Assembly: GCA_946482615.1 (NCBI GenBank)
Contig: CAMLSF010000201.1
Span: forward strand, 1-6,061
DNA from: an uncultured Chromatiaceae bacterium
Lineage (GTDB): Bacteria > Pseudomonadota > Gammaproteobacteria > Enterobacterales > Alteromonadaceae
Direction: 5' to 3'
DNA length: 6,061 bases
The notes below the pieces were generated by a model, which worked only from the letters and a program-made list of their open reading frames with translations, ran no database searches and had not been told where the DNA came from. The position numbers and the translations under genes were made by a program. Below, in pieces: positions 4,863-6,061 of the stretch; the stretch's first letter is position 1, and each line of letters begins with the position of its first letter.

Positions 4863-6020
4863 ATGAACCCTGTATCAGCACCAGTATCAGCAACAACACA
4901 GACAGATAAAGCCCTGTTTTCTCCGGTGAAAATTGGCCAGTTCACTCTGCCCAACCGGATTTTTATGGCGCCTTTAACCCGCTCCCGTTCTTTGGCAAAT
5001 GGCCATCTGCAAACGCCACTGCACGCTTTGTATTATGCACAGCGGGCCAGCGCAGGTTTGATTATTTCTGAGGCGACCCAAATCAGTCAGCAGGGTCAGG
5101 GGTACGCCTGGACTCCGGGCATCTACACTGAAGAGCAGGTGGAAAGCTGGAAACTGGTGACAGACGCAGTGCATAACATGGGAGGCCGTATTTTTAACCA
5201 GCTGTGGCATGTGGGAGGCGTTTCGCACAATGTGTTTCAGCCGGGCAATCAGGCCCCTGTCTCTGCCAGTGCCTGGACACCTACGGGCATGGCATTTGTT
5301 GGTGACTATCACCCGGACGGTCCTGTACTGCCTCACCCACAAGCCCGTGAGCTGAACAAAGCAGAAATTAAGCAGATCATAAAAGACTATCAGCATGCAG
5401 CTTTGATGGCGGCCAAAGCAAATTTTGATGGCGTGGAGTTTCATGCGGCCAATGGTTACCTGATTGACCAGTTCCTGCGGGATTCAGTCAATAAAAGAGA
5501 GGACGAGTACGGTGGTCCTATCGAAAACCGTATCCGTTTATTAACAGAAGTAGTAGATGCTTTGTTGGAAGTGCTGCCAGCCTCCCGTATTGGAGTGCGT
5601 TTAACGCCGATAGATGGGGTAGGTGGCAGTTATGACAGCGATCCAAATGCCTTGTACACAGCTGCGGCTAAAGCACTGGCTGGCAAAGGACTGGCTTATC
5701 TGCATGTGGTACGACCGAACTCTCATGTCAGCAGTGAAGAAAATGTCGGCACTGGCGCTGCCATAGTGCACAACATGCGTAAAGCTTTTGATGGTCCTTT
5801 TATCATCAATGGCGAGTTTTCACCTGAAGAAGCAGAAGAGTGGGTGAAAAGTGGTAAGGCGGATGCAGTCAGCTTTGGTCGTCCTTTTGTGGCTAACCCG
5901 GATTTACCGGCTCGTATCGCACAAAATGGTCCTTATAACCAAGGGGACAGAGCAACCTTTTTTGGTGGTAACCACAAAGGTTACACAGACTACGAAACTT
6001 TAGTCAAAAGCAAAATCTGA
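4863..6020 (+). CDS. Old Yellow Enzyme family ene-reductase (NADH:flavin oxidoreductase)
   Basis: A 385-residue FMN-dependent TIM-barrel enzyme of the Old Yellow Enzyme family, related to E. coli NemA. Such enzymes use NAD(P)H to reduce activated C=C bonds in enals, enones and maleimides, and often nitro compounds. Visible family residues: FMN-contacting Thr39 in FMAPLTRSRS, Gln113 in QLWHVGGVSH, substrate-binding His194/Asn197 in EFHAANGYLIDQFLRDSVNK with the proton-donor Tyr199, Arg246 in GVRLTP, and the phosphate-binding SFGRPF (337-342). It ends with the family's FFGGNHKGYTDYETL. The His/Asn pair is that of yeast OYE1; as I recall, NemA has His/His. The first 18 or so residues before LFSPVKIG are Ala/Thr/Ser-rich, about a dozen longer than in NemA, and do not look like a signal peptide. 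Divergence from a LysR gene suggests induction by an electrophile or aromatic ligand. The assignment is firm; the natural substrate is open. Confidence 0.95.
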   Translation: MNPVSAPVSATTQTDKALFSPVKIGQFTLPNRIFMAPLTRSRSLANGHLQTPLHALYYAQRASAGLIISEATQISQQGQGYAWTPGIYTEEQVESWKLVTDAVHNMGGRIFNQLWHVGGVSHNVFQPGNQAPVSASAWTPTGMAFVGDYHPDGPVLPHPQARELNKAEIKQIIKDYQHAALMAAKANFDGVEFHAANGYLIDQFLRDSVNKREDEYGGPIENRIRLLTEVVDALLEVLPASRIGVRLTPIDGVGGSYDSDPNALYTAAAKALAGKGLAYLHVVRPNSHVSSEENVGTGAAIVHNMRKAFDGPFIINGEFSPEEAEEWVKSGKADAVSFGRPFVANPDLPARIAQNGPYNQGDRATFFGGNHKGYTDYETLVKSKI

Positions 6021-6061
6021 GCAACAAAATTTTGCTGATGAATGGTTGCGAATTATCCAAA

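Noticed and set aside
4712..4954. Minus-strand open frame covering the LysR/OYE intergenic region and the start of the OYE gene
   Set aside because: It overlaps the promoter region and the first codons of a clear Old Yellow Enzyme gene and has no family resemblance.
4974..5444. Minus-strand open frame of 156 codons inside the OYE gene
   Set aside because: It is antisense to conserved OYE motifs, including the active-site region, and its composition does not look like a real protein.
6021..6049. CAAAATTTTG palindrome and GCAAC/GTTGC repeat after the OYE stop, considered as a terminator
   Set aside because: The palindrome leaves no loop, the GCAAC/GTTGC stem is short and no T-run follows before the window ends.

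Overview
The window reads as chromosomal DNA of a gammaproteobacterium with moderate GC content. The evidence is a YqhD that can be aligned almost end to end with the Escherichia coli protein, LysR regulators and an Old Yellow Enzyme of proteobacterial type, and AGGAG/GGAG ribosome binding sites. An Alteromonadales or Rheinheimera-like source would fit, but that is a guess from overall appearance. No insertion sequence, phage gene, CRISPR array, tRNA or rRNA was seen. Coding density is high; the longest gap between genes is about 180 bases.

Layout, left to right. (a) 1-523, plus strand: the last 22 codons of a probable aldo/keto reductase, then a 146-residue SRPBCC-fold protein whose ribosome binding site overlaps the upstream stop codon, so the two are probably co-transcribed. 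A strong hairpin at 551-588 closes this unit and the convergent one. (b) 595-2606, minus strand: yqhD (NADPH-dependent aldehyde reductase) followed 95 bases later by an exported VOC/glyoxalase-fold protein. (c) 2785-3738, plus strand: a LysR regulator divergent from yqhD, with a T-N11-A inverted repeat in the shared promoter region. (d) 3788-4699, minus strand: a second, unrelated-looking LysR regulator of the NodD/NahR-like class. (e) 4863-6020, plus strand: an Old Yellow Enzyme (ene-reductase), divergent from the second LysR gene, with several inverted repeats between them.

Functionally the window looks like a cluster for reactive carbonyls and electrophiles. YqhD reduces short-chain aldehydes, the Old Yellow Enzyme reduces activated alkenes such as enals, enones and maleimides, the aldo/keto reductase would reduce carbonyls or oxidise sugars, and the VOC protein belongs to the glyoxalase superfamily, although its reaction is unknown. 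The centre is a mirror-image pair of 'reductase gene divergent from its own LysR gene' modules meeting tail to tail. Every family here is known; the less ordinary points are the arrangement, the exported VOC protein and the operator-like repeats. I did not find evidence for a new type of system.
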